Positions 1 through 9,028 are shown, counted from the stretch's first letter. The stretch is DNA of 64,000 nucleotides from Paenibacillus aquistagni (GCF_900177815.1 NZ_FXAZ01000008.1:186001-250000), one strand, 5' to 3'. Program-made: numbers and translations. The notes: a model not told the origin generated them from the sequence alone.

Positions 1-21
1 TTAGAGTATAGGAAACAACAC

Positions 22-33
22 TGACATGTGTCA
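22..33. promoter_or_regulatory. Possible TetR operator (palindrome)
   Basis: Perfect inverted repeat TGACA-TG-TGTCA about 40 bases in front of the TetR-family gene at 73. Its place just upstream of a TetR gene suggests an autoregulatory site; the arms are short, so this is a weak inference. Confidence 0.3.
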
Positions 34-72
34 ATTATTTTTCCCAAAGTATGACAGAATGGAGGATGTGTC

Positions 73-630
73 GTGTATTCTGGAACGAACCCCTCAGCGA
101 TCCGTTCACAAAAGTGGCTGACTGAAGCTTTATTGTTGCTAATGGAGGAGAAGCCCTATAAGAGCATTACGGTGAAAGAGCTGACAGAGCGAAGTGATCT
201 GGCTAGACAAACCTTTTATCAATTGTTTGATTCGAAGGAAGAGATTCTTGAGTATCATTTGGATCATTTATTTCAGATTTTTCTTCATGAAATGCATAAA
301 ACGATGCTTACGACTTCCGAGCTAGTCCGTTTGTATTTTGCCTTTTTCGAGCAGCATGAAAGGTTCATTCGGCTTTTAATCCAAAATGATTTGATCAGCA
401 TCCTCAACAACAAGTTCAATTCGTACCTTGGCGAGATTATGTCTCTGCTAGAGCTAGAGCAAGATGCCGAGCTCGATAGATATGCGGTTGCCTTTCTATC
501 TTCAGGACTTGTTGGACTGCTCGTATACTGGTTCGACGACAAGAAGGCGCTGACCATAGATAAGCTAGTCGTATTAGTGGACAAGATGTTTAATAATGAG
601 TGCCGGGATAAAGGCGGAGAATTGTGCTAG
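73..630 (+). CDS. TetR/AcrR-family transcriptional regulator
   Basis: A 185-residue one-component repressor. Residues about 10-60 form the TetR helix-turn-helix: the run ITVKELTERSDLARQTFYQLF is followed by KEEILEYHL, the typical start of helix 4. The rest is a variable helical ligand-binding domain with no recognisable ligand. The GTG start at 73 is chosen because GGAGGA at 61-66 sits 6 bases before it. No partner gene is co-directional downstream (the next gene is convergent), so the target is unknown. It resembles the short TetR_C_7/DhaS-like regulators common in Firmicutes. The family call is secure, the function is not. Confidence 0.85.
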   Translation: MYSGTNPSAIRSQKWLTEALLLLMEEKPYKSITVKELTERSDLARQTFYQLFDSKEEILEYHLDHLFQIFLHEMHKTMLTTSELVRLYFAFFEQHERFIRLLIQNDLISILNNKFNSYLGEIMSLLELEQDAELDRYAVAFLSSGLVGLLVYWFDDKKALTIDKLVVLVDKMFNNECRDKGGELC

Positions 631-972
631 TGCATCGGCGTGCATTTAGGATCATGTCCACATAAAGAGCAGCCTCATGTGCTTCTATGAGACTGCCCCG
701 TAACATGTCAATGATCATGGCATATCTGTCTACGCTAACTCTACAAAATCATGCTGTTACGCCGACGAGCGACAGCTGACATTATGCGTATATACAACAA
801 TGCGAGAGAAGTGGTTACGTTCCCTATTTCTAGCATTTCTATCATGTAAGGATAACTCCAGATGTCCCATGCTATCTCATGACCATCATTAGGAGTTCGC
901 GGGTTTCTGCATGAGTGGTGGGTAGTTTCACAATTGGGTTTTTTTTACGTGCTCATTCTGACAAAGGGACAT
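631..972. other. Intergenic region between convergent TetR genes
   Basis: No convincing gene is visible. A hairpin with arms 669-678 and 687-696 (one mismatch, 8-base loop) lies shortly after the first TetR gene; it lacks a clear U-tract, so it is at best a weak terminator. A T-run at 937-945 lies beside the end of the minus-strand TetR gene. Confidence 0.4.
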
Positions 973-1527
973 CTACGGCCTAAAGCGCGATACGGCATCT
1001 GCAAAGCGGCCTTCCATCAGGAGAACGATATGGCTGACGACAGTCTCAGCGGGAGCTTTCATTCCATGCTCAATCCAATCCAAGAGGGTCCCTGCGAAGG
1101 CATGGCTGTAGAAGCGAACGATAAAGGTCTTGTCCTCCTCCGCCACTTCCTCTGCATCAGATACTTCATGAATCACATTGCTCAGCAGCTCGCAAAGAAC
1201 CTGATTCAAGAACATCTCCAAATGCTCCTTGCCAAGCGAGCGGCAGGTATTCATGCACAGCGCCTTGTTGCTCTCGACATATTCCAAGATGATCGACAGC
1301 CCCTGCTGCCATGTCGCATAGGATTTGTTGTTCTGAATCGCACCCAGCGCCTCCGTCTTATAGATCCAGCCGAGCAGGTCATAAATATCCTGAAAATGAT
1401 AATAAAAGGTTTGCCGATTCAGCTTGCAGGCTTCTACGAGGTCTTTAACGGTTATTTTGTCCAAGGTCTTCGTGCCCAGCATGTCCTTCAGTGCAGTCGC
1501 TAATGCTTGCTTGGTGTACGGATGCAT
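973..1527 (-). CDS. TetR-family regulator divergent from oleate hydratase
   Basis: A 184-residue TetR regulator. Residues about 5-50 hold the helix-turn-helix (KITVKDLVEACKLNRQTFYYHF), followed by DIYDLLGWIYKTE, the start of the DhaS-like helical domain. The start at 1527 (MHPYTKQ...) is preferred over an in-frame ATG at 1551 because GGGGAGG lies 6 bases before it. It is transcribed away from ohyA across a 174-base intergenic region that contains a palindrome at 1618-1630. TetR genes are often found beside oleate hydratase genes, so control of ohyA, perhaps in response to unsaturated fatty acids, is a reasonable inference but not shown. Confidence 0.88.
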   Translation of the reverse strand: MHPYTKQALATALKDMLGTKTLDKITVKDLVEACKLNRQTFYYHFQDIYDLLGWIYKTEALGAIQNNKSYATWQQGLSIILEYVESNKALCMNTCRSLGKEHLEMFLNQVLCELLSNVIHEVSDAEEVAEEDKTFIVRFYSHAFAGTLLDWIEHGMKAPAETVVSHIVLLMEGRFADAVSRFRP

Positions 1528-1617
1528 AGGAAACCTCCCCTTACGGTGCAATATGTTTTATTTTAGCATATCCTTATCCTTTTTTAGACATCTCGCATCT
1601 GACGTTGGATTTTTAGA

Positions 1618-1630
1618 CACAGGGCCTGTG
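1618..1630. promoter_or_regulatory. Candidate TetR operator between tetR and ohyA
   Basis: The perfect 13-base palindrome CACAGGGCCTGTG is flanked by TAGA on the left and CTGTCTA on the right, so dyad symmetry extends outward in an imperfect form. It lies in the divergent promoter region, where one TetR dimer could control both genes. A TATACA hexamer at 1659-1664 may be the ohyA -10 box; no good -35 is visible. Confidence 0.5.
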
Positions 1631-1701
1631 CTGTCTATGTAGATTCCTTACCATCTCCTATACATTAGAGGTGTCAAGAACACTTAAGGAGGTTGTTAAG
1701 G

Positions 1702-3471
1702 ATGTATTACAGCAATGGTAACTATGAAGCATTTGCCCGTCCCAAGAAACCGCTCGGCGTTGATCACAAATCCGCCTATCTCATCGGCTCTGGTCTTGCG
1801 TCATTGTCTGCAGCCGCCTTCCTTGTACGCGATGGTCAGATGAAAGGAGAAAACATTCATATCTTCGAGGAACTCGATATTGCAGGAGGAGGACTCGATG
1901 GCATCTACGATGACGGCCGCGGCTTTATCATCCGTGGTGGTCGCGAGATGGAGAACCATTTCGAGTGCCTGTGGGATCTATTCCGCTCCATTCCTTCCCT
2001 GGAAGTGGAGGACGCCTCCGTATTGGATGAATTCTACTGGCTGAATAAGGAGGACCCGAATTATTCCTTGCAGCGCGCTATTTTGAATCGTGGCGAAGAT
2101 GCGCATACCGATGGCAAATTCACGCTTAGCCAGACTGCCTCCATGGAAATCATTAAGCTGTTCTTTACGCCTGAGGAAGCGCTCGAAGACATGAAGATTA
2201 CAGATGTCTTCTCCGAGGATTTCTTCAACTCGAATTTCTGGCTGTATTGGCAGACGATGTTTGCGTTTGAGCCATGGCACAGCGCGATGGAAATGCGCAG
2301 ATATATTGCGAGATTCATTCATCATATCGGCGGACTGCCTGATTTCTCCGCGTTGAAATTTACAAAGTATAATCAGTACGAGTCTCTTGCCCTGCCGTTA
2401 ATGCACTATTTGAAGGATCACGGCGTCAGCTTCCAATATGCAACAACCGTAACCAATGTGGAATTTGAAATTACAGAACTTAAGAAAGTAGCCAAGAAGC
2501 TCGTTTACGTGCAAAAAGGACAACAAAAACATATTGATTTAACTGAAAATGACCTTGTATTCATCACCAATGGCAGCAATACCGAGAGCTCAACGCTCGG
2601 TGACAACAACAAGCCAGCCGTCATGAACCCAGCGCTGGGCGGCAGCTGGGAGCTGTGGAAGAAGATTGCGGAGCAGGATCCTGCCTTTGGCCGTCCAGAC
2701 AAATTCTGCGGCAACATTGCAGAGAGCAACTGGGAATCCGCCACCATCACTACCCTGGATGATCGCATCCCGCCTTACATCGAGAAGATCTGCAAGCGCG
2801 ATCCATTCAGCGGCAAGGTGGTTACCGGCGGCATCGTGACCGTGAAGGATTCTAAATGGCTGATGAGCTTTACGCTGAACCGCCAGCCTCATTTCAAGTC
2901 TCAGCCAAATGATCAGCTTGTCGTATGGGTATACAGCTTGTATTGTGACGTGCCAGGCGACTACATTAAGAAACCAATGAAGGACTGCACAGGCATCGAG
3001 ATTACGCAAGAATGGCTCTACCACATCGGCGTGCCTGAAGCACAGATTCACGAGCTAGCAGCAAACGCTGCGAACTGCGTCCCTTGCATGATGCCTTATG
3101 TTACGTCCTACTTCATGCCAAGAGCAGCAGGAGATCGTCCGAATGTCGTTCCTGACAACTGCGTCAACGCTGCCTTCATCGGCAACTTCGCGGAAACACC
3201 GCGCGACACCGTATTTACTACGGAATACTCGGTCCGCACAGCTATGGAAGCCGTATACACGCTGCTCGATATTGATCGCGGCGTGCCTGAGGTATTCGGC
3301 TCCGCTTATGATGTGCGTGTGCTGCTGGACTCCACCGCCAAGATGATGGATGGCAAGAAGCTGACCGAGATGGAGCTTCCTCCAGCTGTTCAATTGGCTG
3401 CAATGACAGGTGTGCAGAAGATCTCTCACACTCGAGTGATGCAGCTGCTTAAAGAGTATAAGCTGATATAA
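1702..3471 (+). CDS. ohyA: Oleate hydratase (FAD-dependent, MCRA family)
   Basis: A 589-residue enzyme that adds water to the cis-9 double bond of oleic and related unsaturated fatty acids to give 10-hydroxy fatty acids; in Gram-positive bacteria this detoxifies host or environmental fatty acids. The N-terminal Rossmann FAD motif ([18 protein letters not shown]) is followed by the ribose-binding acidic stretch [14 protein letters not shown] and the conserved [17 protein letters not shown] segment near the active site. The length fits the family. The ATG at 1702 is chosen over an in-frame TTG at 1693 because AAGGAGG (1686-1692) is 9 bases from the ATG and would directly abut the TTG. A divergent TetR gene and a palindrome lie upstream, a strong hairpin terminator downstream, so it is monocistronic. 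Confidence 0.95.
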   Translation: MYYSNGNYEAFARPKKPLGVDHKSAYLIGSGLASLSAAAFLVRDGQMKGENIHIFEELDIAGGGLDGIYDDGRGFIIRGGREMENHFECLWDLFRSIPSLEVEDASVLDEFYWLNKEDPNYSLQRAILNRGEDAHTDGKFTLSQTASMEIIKLFFTPEEALEDMKITDVFSEDFFNSNFWLYWQTMFAFEPWHSAMEMRRYIARFIHHIGGLPDFSALKFTKYNQYESLALPLMHYLKDHGVSFQYATTVTNVEFEITELKKVAKKLVYVQKGQQKHIDLTENDLVFITNGSNTESSTLGDNNKPAVMNPALGGSWELWKKIAEQDPAFGRPDKFCGNIAESNWESATITTLDDRIPPYIEKICKRDPFSGKVVTGGIVTVKDSKWLMSFTLNRQPHFKSQPNDQLVVWVYSLYCDVPGDYIKKPMKDCTGIEITQEWLYHIGVPEAQIHELAANAANCVPCMMPYVTSYFMPRAAGDRPNVVPDNCVNAAFIGNFAETPRDTVFTTEYSVRTAMEAVYTLLDIDRGVPEVFGSAYDVRVLLDSTAKMMDGKKLTEMELPPAVQLAAMTGVQKISHTRVMQLLKEYKLI

Positions 3472-3498
3472 TCGAATACGATCATGTGAAATGATAGA

Positions 3499-3546
3499 GG
3501 CTGCTGCCCGCTGTTGAGAGATTCACAGTGCAGCAGCCCTTTTTTT
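3499..3546 (+). terminator. Rho-independent terminator of ohyA
   Basis: Nine-base perfect stem GGCTGCTGC (3499-3507) / GCAGCAGCC (3530-3538), followed by a T-run to 3546, 28 bases after the ohyA stop codon. Confidence 0.85.
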
Positions 3547-3721
3547 GAATAAACCATGCATTTTGACAGCTTGCTGTTCTTGTTCGACTCTACAAGAGCA
3601 TGATTCGTATGACCCGCTTCATTATGTCGATAGTAGCAATTTGATAGAATCCTATATTTTCGAGCCCGATTCCATGTTAAGGTAGAAGCAGGAATTAGAA
3701 TACATAAAGCGAGGGCTAATG

Positions 3722-4960
3722 ATGAAGATTTGCAAACATGATCATGTACATGCGACTAGAATTGCTTCTAACAGACCGATGCCTTCGGGAAAAGTTCGAA
3801 ACCAAGCATGGCGTTCACCAATGGGCTGGATGATCACTGTTCTTGCCATTATGATAGGCTTGCTGCCAGCCATCCAAACGGCTTATGCAGCCGAATATTC
3901 GGCCAAAGTCTATGCCACCTCTCTTAACGTCCGCAGCGAGCCTGCTGCTGATGCACAGATTGTAGGGAGCGTGAAAGAAGGCGCTGTCGTCACTGTTCAG
4001 GACGCACAATACGGCTGGTTGAAGATTCAATCCGAGGGTTTAACGGGCTGGGTCGCTGGACATTATCTCAAAAAGGTTTCAGAGAGCACCTCTACGGATG
4101 TCTCCTCTTCAGATAAGGGAACCGCAGTGAATGCCAAGGACCCTAAGGCCCCCTTGACAGGGACCGTCACAGCCGACTCCCTTCGCATTCGAAGCGGCCC
4201 TGGAACGAATTATGATATGATTGGCTCGTTGACAGAGGGCAATACCGTTACGATTCTGTCCAGCAGCTCTGGCTGGCTGAAGATCAAGATGACCGATGCC
4301 GCTGCTGGCTGGGTCTCGGGCGAGTATGTCACACACGAAGGCTCATCCACCATAACCGAAGGAAATACGGAGAATGCCAACGATAGCGTAAAGAAGCCTG
4401 TAAACGCAAGCTGGGAGACGCTTAAAGGCAAGTCAATCATTGTAGATGCGGGACATGGCGGTGATGATCCGGGTACGATTGGCACGACCTATGGGACTTT
4501 GGAGAAAGATCTTAACCTGCAGACGGCCCAGTATTTGAAAGATTATTTGAACAGCGCAGGAGCTCATGTAACGATGACTCGAGCAAAAGACGAGAAGCCT
4601 TCTCTCTCAAGCCGAGCCCAGTTGGCTCAGTCCATCTCTGCCGATGCCTTTATCAGCATTCATTATAATTCTTCTCCTAAGAAAGTATCCGGCACGCTTA
4701 CCTTCTACTATTCAGAGACGAGCGACTTGAAGCTGGCCCATGCCATCGAGAAGCAGCTTGGAACTGGTGTGGATCTGAAGAGCAACGGTGTCTCTTACGG
4801 CAATTTCCATGTGCTGCGCGAGAATTCGGTCCCTTCTTCACTCGTTGAGCTCGGCTTCCTGACCCATCCCACCGATGAGTCTATTGTGAGAGGGCCTGCT
4901 TATCAGAAGCAAGCCGCCAAAGCCATTGCGCAAGGGCTGGCTGATTATTTTGCCAAGTGA
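3722..4960 (+). CDS. Secreted N-acetylmuramoyl-L-alanine amidase with two SH3 domains
   Basis: A 412-residue cell-wall hydrolase that cleaves the bond between muramic acid and the stem peptide. It has a long N-terminal leader with a hydrophobic stretch (about 36-55) and an AYAA signal-peptidase-like site. Two bacterial SH3 domains follow (about 60-115 and 145-200, each with LNVRSEP or LRIRSGP and a GW(V)AG/GWVSG end), then a serine/threonine-rich linker and a C-terminal Amidase_3 domain (about 235-410). The zinc ligands and catalytic acid are visible: His in DAGHGG, Glu in EKDLNL, His in SIHYNSS and Glu in VELGFLTHP. Two adjacent ATGs (3719, 3722) share a GAGGG site; 3722 has the better spacing. 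It stands alone with its own terminator. Confidence 0.93.
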   Translation: MKICKHDHVHATRIASNRPMPSGKVRNQAWRSPMGWMITVLAIMIGLLPAIQTAYAAEYSAKVYATSLNVRSEPAADAQIVGSVKEGAVVTVQDAQYGWLKIQSEGLTGWVAGHYLKKVSESTSTDVSSSDKGTAVNAKDPKAPLTGTVTADSLRIRSGPGTNYDMIGSLTEGNTVTILSSSSGWLKIKMTDAAAGWVSGEYVTHEGSSTITEGNTENANDSVKKPVNASWETLKGKSIIVDAGHGGDDPGTIGTTYGTLEKDLNLQTAQYLKDYLNSAGAHVTMTRAKDEKPSLSSRAQLAQSISADAFISIHYNSSPKKVSGTLTFYYSETSDLKLAHAIEKQLGTGVDLKSNGVSYGNFHVLRENSVPSSLVELGFLTHPTDESIVRGPAYQKQAAKAIAQGLADYFAK

Positions 4961-5008
4961 CATTACAGGATTCTCTTTAAACTTTGAATAAACATCCGAT
5001 GAACAACA

Positions 5009-5055
5009 GGAGCTTGTTTCCCAATGCGGTTAGACGGGAAGCAAGCTCCTTATTC
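5009..5055 (+). terminator. Terminator after the amidase gene
   Basis: A 14-base-pair stem (arms 5009-5022 and 5036-5049, one G-T pair) with a 13-base loop is followed by a T-rich tail. It lies about 50 bases after the amidase stop codon. Confidence 0.75.
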
Positions 5056-5117
5056 TGTATTTACTTCCTGTTGATCAATTGAATGTTTAAAAGATGGAAT
5101 GAAATGTAATCCTGAAC

Positions 5118-5169
5118 TTGACACGACACCAAACAGTGTCATATAATCAAACTGACACCAAAAGGTGTC
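5118..5169 (+). promoter_or_regulatory. Promoter with twin operators for the ArsR-SRPBCC operon
   Basis: TTGACA (5118-5123) and TATAAT (5142-5147) are 18 bases apart. Two inverted repeats of the same kind, GACAC-caaaca-GTGTC (5125-5140, in the spacer) and GACACC-aaaa-GGTGTC (5154-5169, over the likely transcription start), are spaced 29 bases centre to centre. Their position over a consensus promoter directly in front of an ArsR gene strongly suggests autorepression, with binding on nearly the same face of the helix. Confidence 0.85.
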
Positions 5170-5263
5170 TTATCAGGAGGTGGTGAAGGGCAACCATGAT
5201 CACAACTCTCCCTTCTTGCCAGCATTAGAATTCAACAACAGGAAATCATATTTTGGAGGGGCT

Positions 5264-5596
5264 ATGGTGAGCGAGAACAACCCGCAGCGGAATGTGTTTG
5301 ACGCAATTGCAGATCCGACTAGACGTCGACTGGTTCGCCTGTTAGCAGAGACAGATGAGATGCCGCTGCATGAATTAACCGCACATTTTCAGATGGGAAG
5401 AACGGCGGTATCCAAGCATTTGACCATTCTTAAAGAGGCTGGACTCGTACTTGACCGTAAGGTCGGCAGGGAAACGCGATTTAGGCTGAACGCCTCCCCG
5501 CTTCAAGAGGTACAAGATTGGGTAGCGTTCTACAGCAAGTTCTGGAGCACGAATATGCTGCGCTTGAAGCAGCTATTAGAGGAGGAAGAAGAATGA
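5264..5596 (+). CDS. ArsR-family transcriptional regulator (SdpR-like)
   Basis: A 110-residue winged-helix repressor. The core is VFDAIADPTRRRLVRLLAETD, then the recognition part MGRTAVSKHLTILKEAGLV and the wing DRKVGRETRFRLN. No cysteine metal-binding motif is present, so it is of the SdpR/YceK-like kind that pairs with SRPBCC proteins rather than a metal sensor. The start at 5264 is chosen because TTGGAGGGG ends 3-4 bases before it and the helix-turn-helix begins soon after; an upstream in-frame start at 5165 would lie inside the second operator. The stop codon overlaps the next gene's ATG (ATGA), showing translational coupling. Two GACAC operators cover its promoter. Confidence 0.9.
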   Translation: MVSENNPQRNVFDAIADPTRRRLVRLLAETDEMPLHELTAHFQMGRTAVSKHLTILKEAGLVLDRKVGRETRFRLNASPLQEVQDWVAFYSKFWSTNMLRLKQLLEEEEE

Positions 5597-6009
5597 GTTT
5601 AACCTTATCCTTGGATTTTCAGTACAACACAACGATAGAGAAGCTGTGGTCTGCCCTAACCGATTCAAGCAAGCTTGCCAAGTGGGTCGTGAATATCCAC
5701 ACGGATCAAGCCATGGAGAATAATTTTGAGCCCGTTGTAGGGCATCGCTTTCAGTTTCGCACCGAGCCTACCGAATGGTGGAATGGGATTATTAAAGGCG
5801 AAGTGCTCATTGTCGACGAACCACACACCTTGTCCTATACGTGGGAAAGCGGCGAGAAGCACAAGATTGTTTGGACACTTCAAGATCTAGGAAATGGAAA
5901 GGTCAATCTTCATCTGGAGCAAACCGGAATCTCCAATGAGCAAGCGCTTAATGGCGCTAAATACGGCTGGAGCAAGTGGTGCAGCGGCCTTGATGCCGTG
6001 CTGGCCTAA
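5593..6009 (+). CDS. SRPBCC-domain protein (AHSA1-like)
   Basis: A 138-residue START-like (SRPBCC) protein of the Aha1/AHSA1 group. The typical N-terminal pattern (TIEKLWSALTDSSKLAKW) is followed by the middle FRTEPTEWWNGIIKGEVLIVDEPHTLSYTWES and a C-terminal helix ending NGAKYGWSKWCSGLDAVL. Such proteins have a hydrophobic pocket; the ligand is unknown. It overlaps the ArsR stop codon by 4 bases. ArsR plus SRPBCC is a frequent Firmicute gene pair in which the regulator controls the pocket protein. No reaction can be assigned. Confidence 0.88.
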   Translation: MSLTLSLDFQYNTTIEKLWSALTDSSKLAKWVVNIHTDQAMENNFEPVVGHRFQFRTEPTEWWNGIIKGEVLIVDEPHTLSYTWESGEKHKIVWTLQDLGNGKVNLHLEQTGISNEQALNGAKYGWSKWCSGLDAVLA

Positions 6010-6191
6010 TATCCTATTGATTAAGCTGAGCCGCTAAGCGGAGACAATGTTGAACGGTGAATGAAAGAGGCAGTCGGCCCACTTGCCCCGCTGCCTTCTC
6101 TTCTCTTAACGGCGTAAAGAATCTGAATGCATGAAAAAAGCTTAAACTCGAACAAGATTGCCTGTTGATCGAATATGAAATGAGGTGCTTG

Positions 6192-6788
6192 ATGATGACG
6201 AATCAAGAGACGAACCCTAAGGTTGATGGATTTTTACGTAAAGCGAAAAAGTGGAAGGAAGAATTTGAGAAGCTAAGAGCAATCGTGCTAGACTGCGGGC
6301 TCACTGAGGATTTTAAGTGGATGCATCCCTGCTATACATTTGACAACAAGAACATCGTGATCATTCACGGCTTTAAAGATTATTGCGCGCTTCTGTTCCA
6401 CAAAGGAGCCTTGCTGCAGGACCCTCATGGCATTCTTATCCAACAAACAGAAAATGTACAGGCGGCCCGTCAAATTCGTTTCACCCATGCTCAAGAAATA
6501 GCAGATATGGAAACGATCCTGAAAAACTACATCCTTGCAGCCATCGAGATCGAAAAAGCCGGCTTGGAGGTAGAGCTCAAAAAAACGACCGAATACGCCA
6601 TTCCAGAGGAGCTTCAGCACAAATTCAATGAGCTGGCCGGCTTGAAATCCGCCTTCGAAGCATTGACACCAGGACGGCAAAGAGCTTACCTCCTCCATTT
6701 TTCTCAACCTAAGCAATCCAAAACCAGAGTGTCTAGGATTGAAAAATGTGTGCCGCAAATACTAGATGGCAAAGGATTAAATGACTAA
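6192..6788 (+). CDS. YdeI/OmdA-like stress protein (DUF1801)
   Basis: A 198-residue soluble protein. The N-terminal DUF1801 part (about 5-115) has DFKWMHPCYTFDNKNIVIIHGFKDY and CALLFHKGALLQDP, both typical of the family. The C-terminal part (TEYAIPEELQHKFNELAGLKSAFEALTPGRQRAYLLHFSQPKQSKTR...) is the YdeI/OmdA bacteriocin-protection region with its conserved 'LTPGRQR' and 'ARI'-like ending. GAGG at 6182-6185 precedes two adjacent ATGs (6192, 6195); the first is taken. It follows the SRPBCC gene by about 180 bases in the same direction and may share its transcript. The molecular function is not known. Confidence 0.85.
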   Translation: MMTNQETNPKVDGFLRKAKKWKEEFEKLRAIVLDCGLTEDFKWMHPCYTFDNKNIVIIHGFKDYCALLFHKGALLQDPHGILIQQTENVQAARQIRFTHAQEIADMETILKNYILAAIEIEKAGLEVELKKTTEYAIPEELQHKFNELAGLKSAFEALTPGRQRAYLLHFSQPKQSKTRVSRIEKCVPQILDGKGLND

Positions 6789-6882
6789 GATTGGTGAAGC
6801 ACAACATGACGCTTTGCAGCCTGTCGATTGGACAGGTTTTTGCGTTTATGGCTTCATAATGGCATGTATTTCACCTGCAAGC

Positions 6883-7545
6883 TTACTCTTCGCACAGCTT
6901 CACAATTTGATCATGAACATGGGCATGGCTTAGTCCCCCGTGGTAGCAAACCACCGATTGGAGATCGAGCTCCTTATATTTGTGCAGCGACAACCGCGCA
7001 GCCTCCATGTCCGGCGTCGTTGGAGGATGTATGCCTTGAATGACTCCATTTATACTGTACATCGAATCGCCTGCCACGAGCAGCTTGCTGTTCTTCAAGT
7101 AAAGGCTGATATGCCCCGGTGTATGGCCAGGCGTATGAATGACTTGGATCCCGCCGCACCAAGGCATCTCCTGACCATCCATTAAGGTCATGTCCACACG
7201 GCCCTTAGGAGGATTCTCCAGCTGCCCATCTTTCAGCAATGGCCGTTTCCCTTGAATATAAGGCTGATCGAGTTCATGTGCACATACAGTGACCGCATTA
7301 CCCCGCTCCTGCAGAATCTCTGGAAGGGAGCCGATATGGTCCACATCCTGATGTGTTAAGATGACCCCTCGGAGTTGGTCAAACGACACCCCCGCCTTCT
7401 CTATTTCCGCTCGCAACTCTTCAAATTGCCCCGGGAACCCTGTATCGATTAGAATGGCCATGTCCTCATCCCATACCAGAATCGGATGAACGATTGCGCC
7501 CTGATAATCAAGATAAAGCATCTTCACACCTGGTGAAATCTCCAT
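6883..7545 (-). CDS. MBL-fold metallo-hydrolase
   Basis: A 220-residue metallo-beta-lactamase-fold hydrolase. The metal-binding motif LTHQDVDH is at about 63-70; TPGHTPGH supplies the next histidine, GDSMY the bridging aspartate, and YHGG near the C-terminus the last histidine. One histidine of the canonical HxHxDH is replaced (THQDVDH), which is common in YflN-like members. The start at 7545 (MEISPGVKML) is preferred because GAGGG lies about 8 bases upstream and the fold begins there; a longer in-frame start exists at 7665. The substrate cannot be deduced. It sits tail-to-tail with the YdeI-like gene. Confidence 0.87.
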   Translation of the reverse strand: MEISPGVKMLYLDYQGAIVHPILVWDEDMAILIDTGFPGQFEELRAEIEKAGVSFDQLRGVILTHQDVDHIGSLPEILQERGNAVTVCAHELDQPYIQGKRPLLKDGQLENPPKGRVDMTLMDGQEMPWCGGIQVIHTPGHTPGHISLYLKNSKLLVAGDSMYSINGVIQGIHPPTTPDMEAARLSLHKYKELDLQSVVCYHGGLSHAHVHDQIVKLCEE

Positions 7546-7760
7546 AAGCTTAACCCTCGCTTTTTTGTAAGAATTAGGTTGGCGTAATTGGCTGTTTATG
7601 ACGACCACCAATCGCGGATCTGATCCAAGTTCCATATCCTCTCCTCTAGCCGAAACACAAACCATCAGGATGGATTCCCCAACTCACTACGTAGACGCTT
7701 ATGCTGATCGAAAAGTTACTTTTTCCAATGCGCAAGGCATCATCCCTACACCTGCAACGG

Positions 7761-8225
7761 TTAAAAGCCTGAAAAACGAGACTCTACATCAAAATCCACA
7801 TCCTGAATAAATTCAATCACTTCCCCATTGGGACTGTGGACCAAGGCGTTCCTGATCGGCAGAGGGGGCTCGCCAAGAGCGAGGTTACCCGGCTCCACAT
7901 AAGGCTTGGCCCCATGGGCAATCGCCGTCTGGAAGGCCTCGTCGGCATCATCCACATAAAACGCCAAGTGCAGCATAGCGCCGTAGGCAACTTCATCCTC
8001 CGAGCGCGCTTTCTTCCCTTGCGCTGGAATCACAGCCTCATCATCAAAAATCTCAAGACAGGTTCGGCCGTCAGGAGAGATCAGCATCGAAGCTTCCTTG
8101 ATCTGAAAGGAAGGAAGGCTCCAATGATGCCCCCGCTTGAATCCCAGCGCCTCCATATAAAACCGGATGGTGGCCGAATAATCTTTTGCTTGAATCGCAA
8201 CATGTGCAAGACCCTTGATATTCAC
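7761..8225 (-). CDS. VOC-family (glyoxalase/dioxygenase-fold) protein
   Basis: A 154-residue vicinal-oxygen-chelate protein with two beta-alpha-beta-beta-beta modules. The first is IKGLAHVAIQAKDYSATIRFYMEALGF, the second HLAFYVDDADEAFQTAIAHGAK...; it ends with HSPNGEVIEFIQD. Possible metal ligands are the histidine in LAHVAI, the glutamate in CLEIFDD, the histidine in LHLAFYV and the glutamate in VIEFIQ. The start is taken as GTG at 8225 because GGGGAAGG precedes it; in-frame ATG 8282 would add an atypical leader. An ATTATA (TATAAT on the minus strand) at 8253-8258 may be its -10 box. It is divergent from the Lrp gene. The substrate is unknown. Confidence 0.85.
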   Translation of the reverse strand: MNIKGLAHVAIQAKDYSATIRFYMEALGFKRGHHWSLPSFQIKEASMLISPDGRTCLEIFDDEAVIPAQGKKARSEDEVAYGAMLHLAFYVDDADEAFQTAIAHGAKPYVEPGNLALGEPPLPIRNALVHSPNGEVIEFIQDVDFDVESRFSGF

Positions 8226-8382
8226 ATATACCTTCCCCTTTCTGTTGACTTCATTATAGAATGCTGATATCACTAAATACATACGAAACGAAAGGAATCA
8301 ATCATATAAAATCTTCAGAACATTAGGAATTCTACTGATATTTTTTCATTTTAGAAACTAGATTAGGAGGAGCGAAGTTAGG

Positions 8383-8817
8383 ATGGAAGATTGGATGGAT
8401 GAGACCGATGTTCGCATCATGCGTCTGCTTCAGCAGAATGCGCGCATCTCTATTTCACATATCAGCAAAGAAGTATCCATGTCCCAACCCTCAGTTAGGG
8501 AACGAATGAAAAGACTTGAGGAGAGAGGCATCATCACGGGTTATACGGCAACCTTCCAGCGTCAGGCGCTTGACCGTGGGACCACGGCATTTTTCCTAAT
8601 TAAAACAGAGCAATGCCAAGCATTAGCGGACTTTTGCGAACATTCGCCTGCGGTGACGGATATGCATCGTATTAGCGGTGAGTATAACTACATGATTAGG
8701 GTCCAGACAGCTTCTATAGAGGAGATTGGCCAATTCCAGGATGCTATCATCAAGTTCGGACCGTCGAAGTCCCTCATCAGCTTGAAAAATCTAATCGAGA
8801 ATCGAATAATAATATAA
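8383..8817 (+). CDS. Lrp/AsnC-family transcriptional regulator
   Basis: A 144-residue protein with an N-terminal helix-turn-helix (TDVRIMRLLQQNARISISHISKEVSMSQPSVRERMKRLEERGII) and a C-terminal RAM/AsnC ligand-binding domain (about 65-140; the TDMHRISGEYNYMIRVQ strand is typical). AGGAGG at 8365-8370 precedes the ATG by 12 bases, slightly long; an alternative ATG at 8395 would shorten it by four residues. It is divergent from the VOC gene with a 157-base shared promoter region, so that gene may be its target (inference). Family members sense amino acids. Confidence 0.9.
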   Translation: MEDWMDETDVRIMRLLQQNARISISHISKEVSMSQPSVRERMKRLEERGIITGYTATFQRQALDRGTTAFFLIKTEQCQALADFCEHSPAVTDMHRISGEYNYMIRVQTASIEEIGQFQDAIIKFGPSKSLISLKNLIENRIII

Positions 8818-8957
8818 GCTGTTCATAATGACAGGAAGCTTAGTGGGCAGCATAAACAGGAATCCCCACGGCCCGCTGCCCTACTTCGCAGCCAGATTGC
8901 AGATCTGAAACTTCATTTTCCAATCTGGAAAAACAATCATAAGCATCCAAATTTATG
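8818..8957. other. Short intergenic region after the Lrp gene
   Basis: Contains an imperfect GC-rich inverted element (AGTGGGCAGC ... GCCCGCTGCC near 8840-8880). No gene or clear terminator is seen. Confidence 0.3.
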
Positions 8958-8998
8958 TTGACTTAATGGGAGCGAATCCATATACTTGTCATAACAAC
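8958..8998 (+). promoter_or_regulatory. marR promoter with overlapping operator
   Basis: TTGACT (8958-8963) and TATACT (8981-8986) are 17 bases apart. TTGTCATAACAAC (8986-8998), a pseudo-palindrome, begins at the last base of the -10 box, where bound repressor would block transcription. The same site in inverted orientation stands before the MFS gene (9497-9509). Confidence 0.8.
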
Positions 8999-9028
8999 TA
9001 TATTAACGGCTCTAAATGGAGGTTCCTA

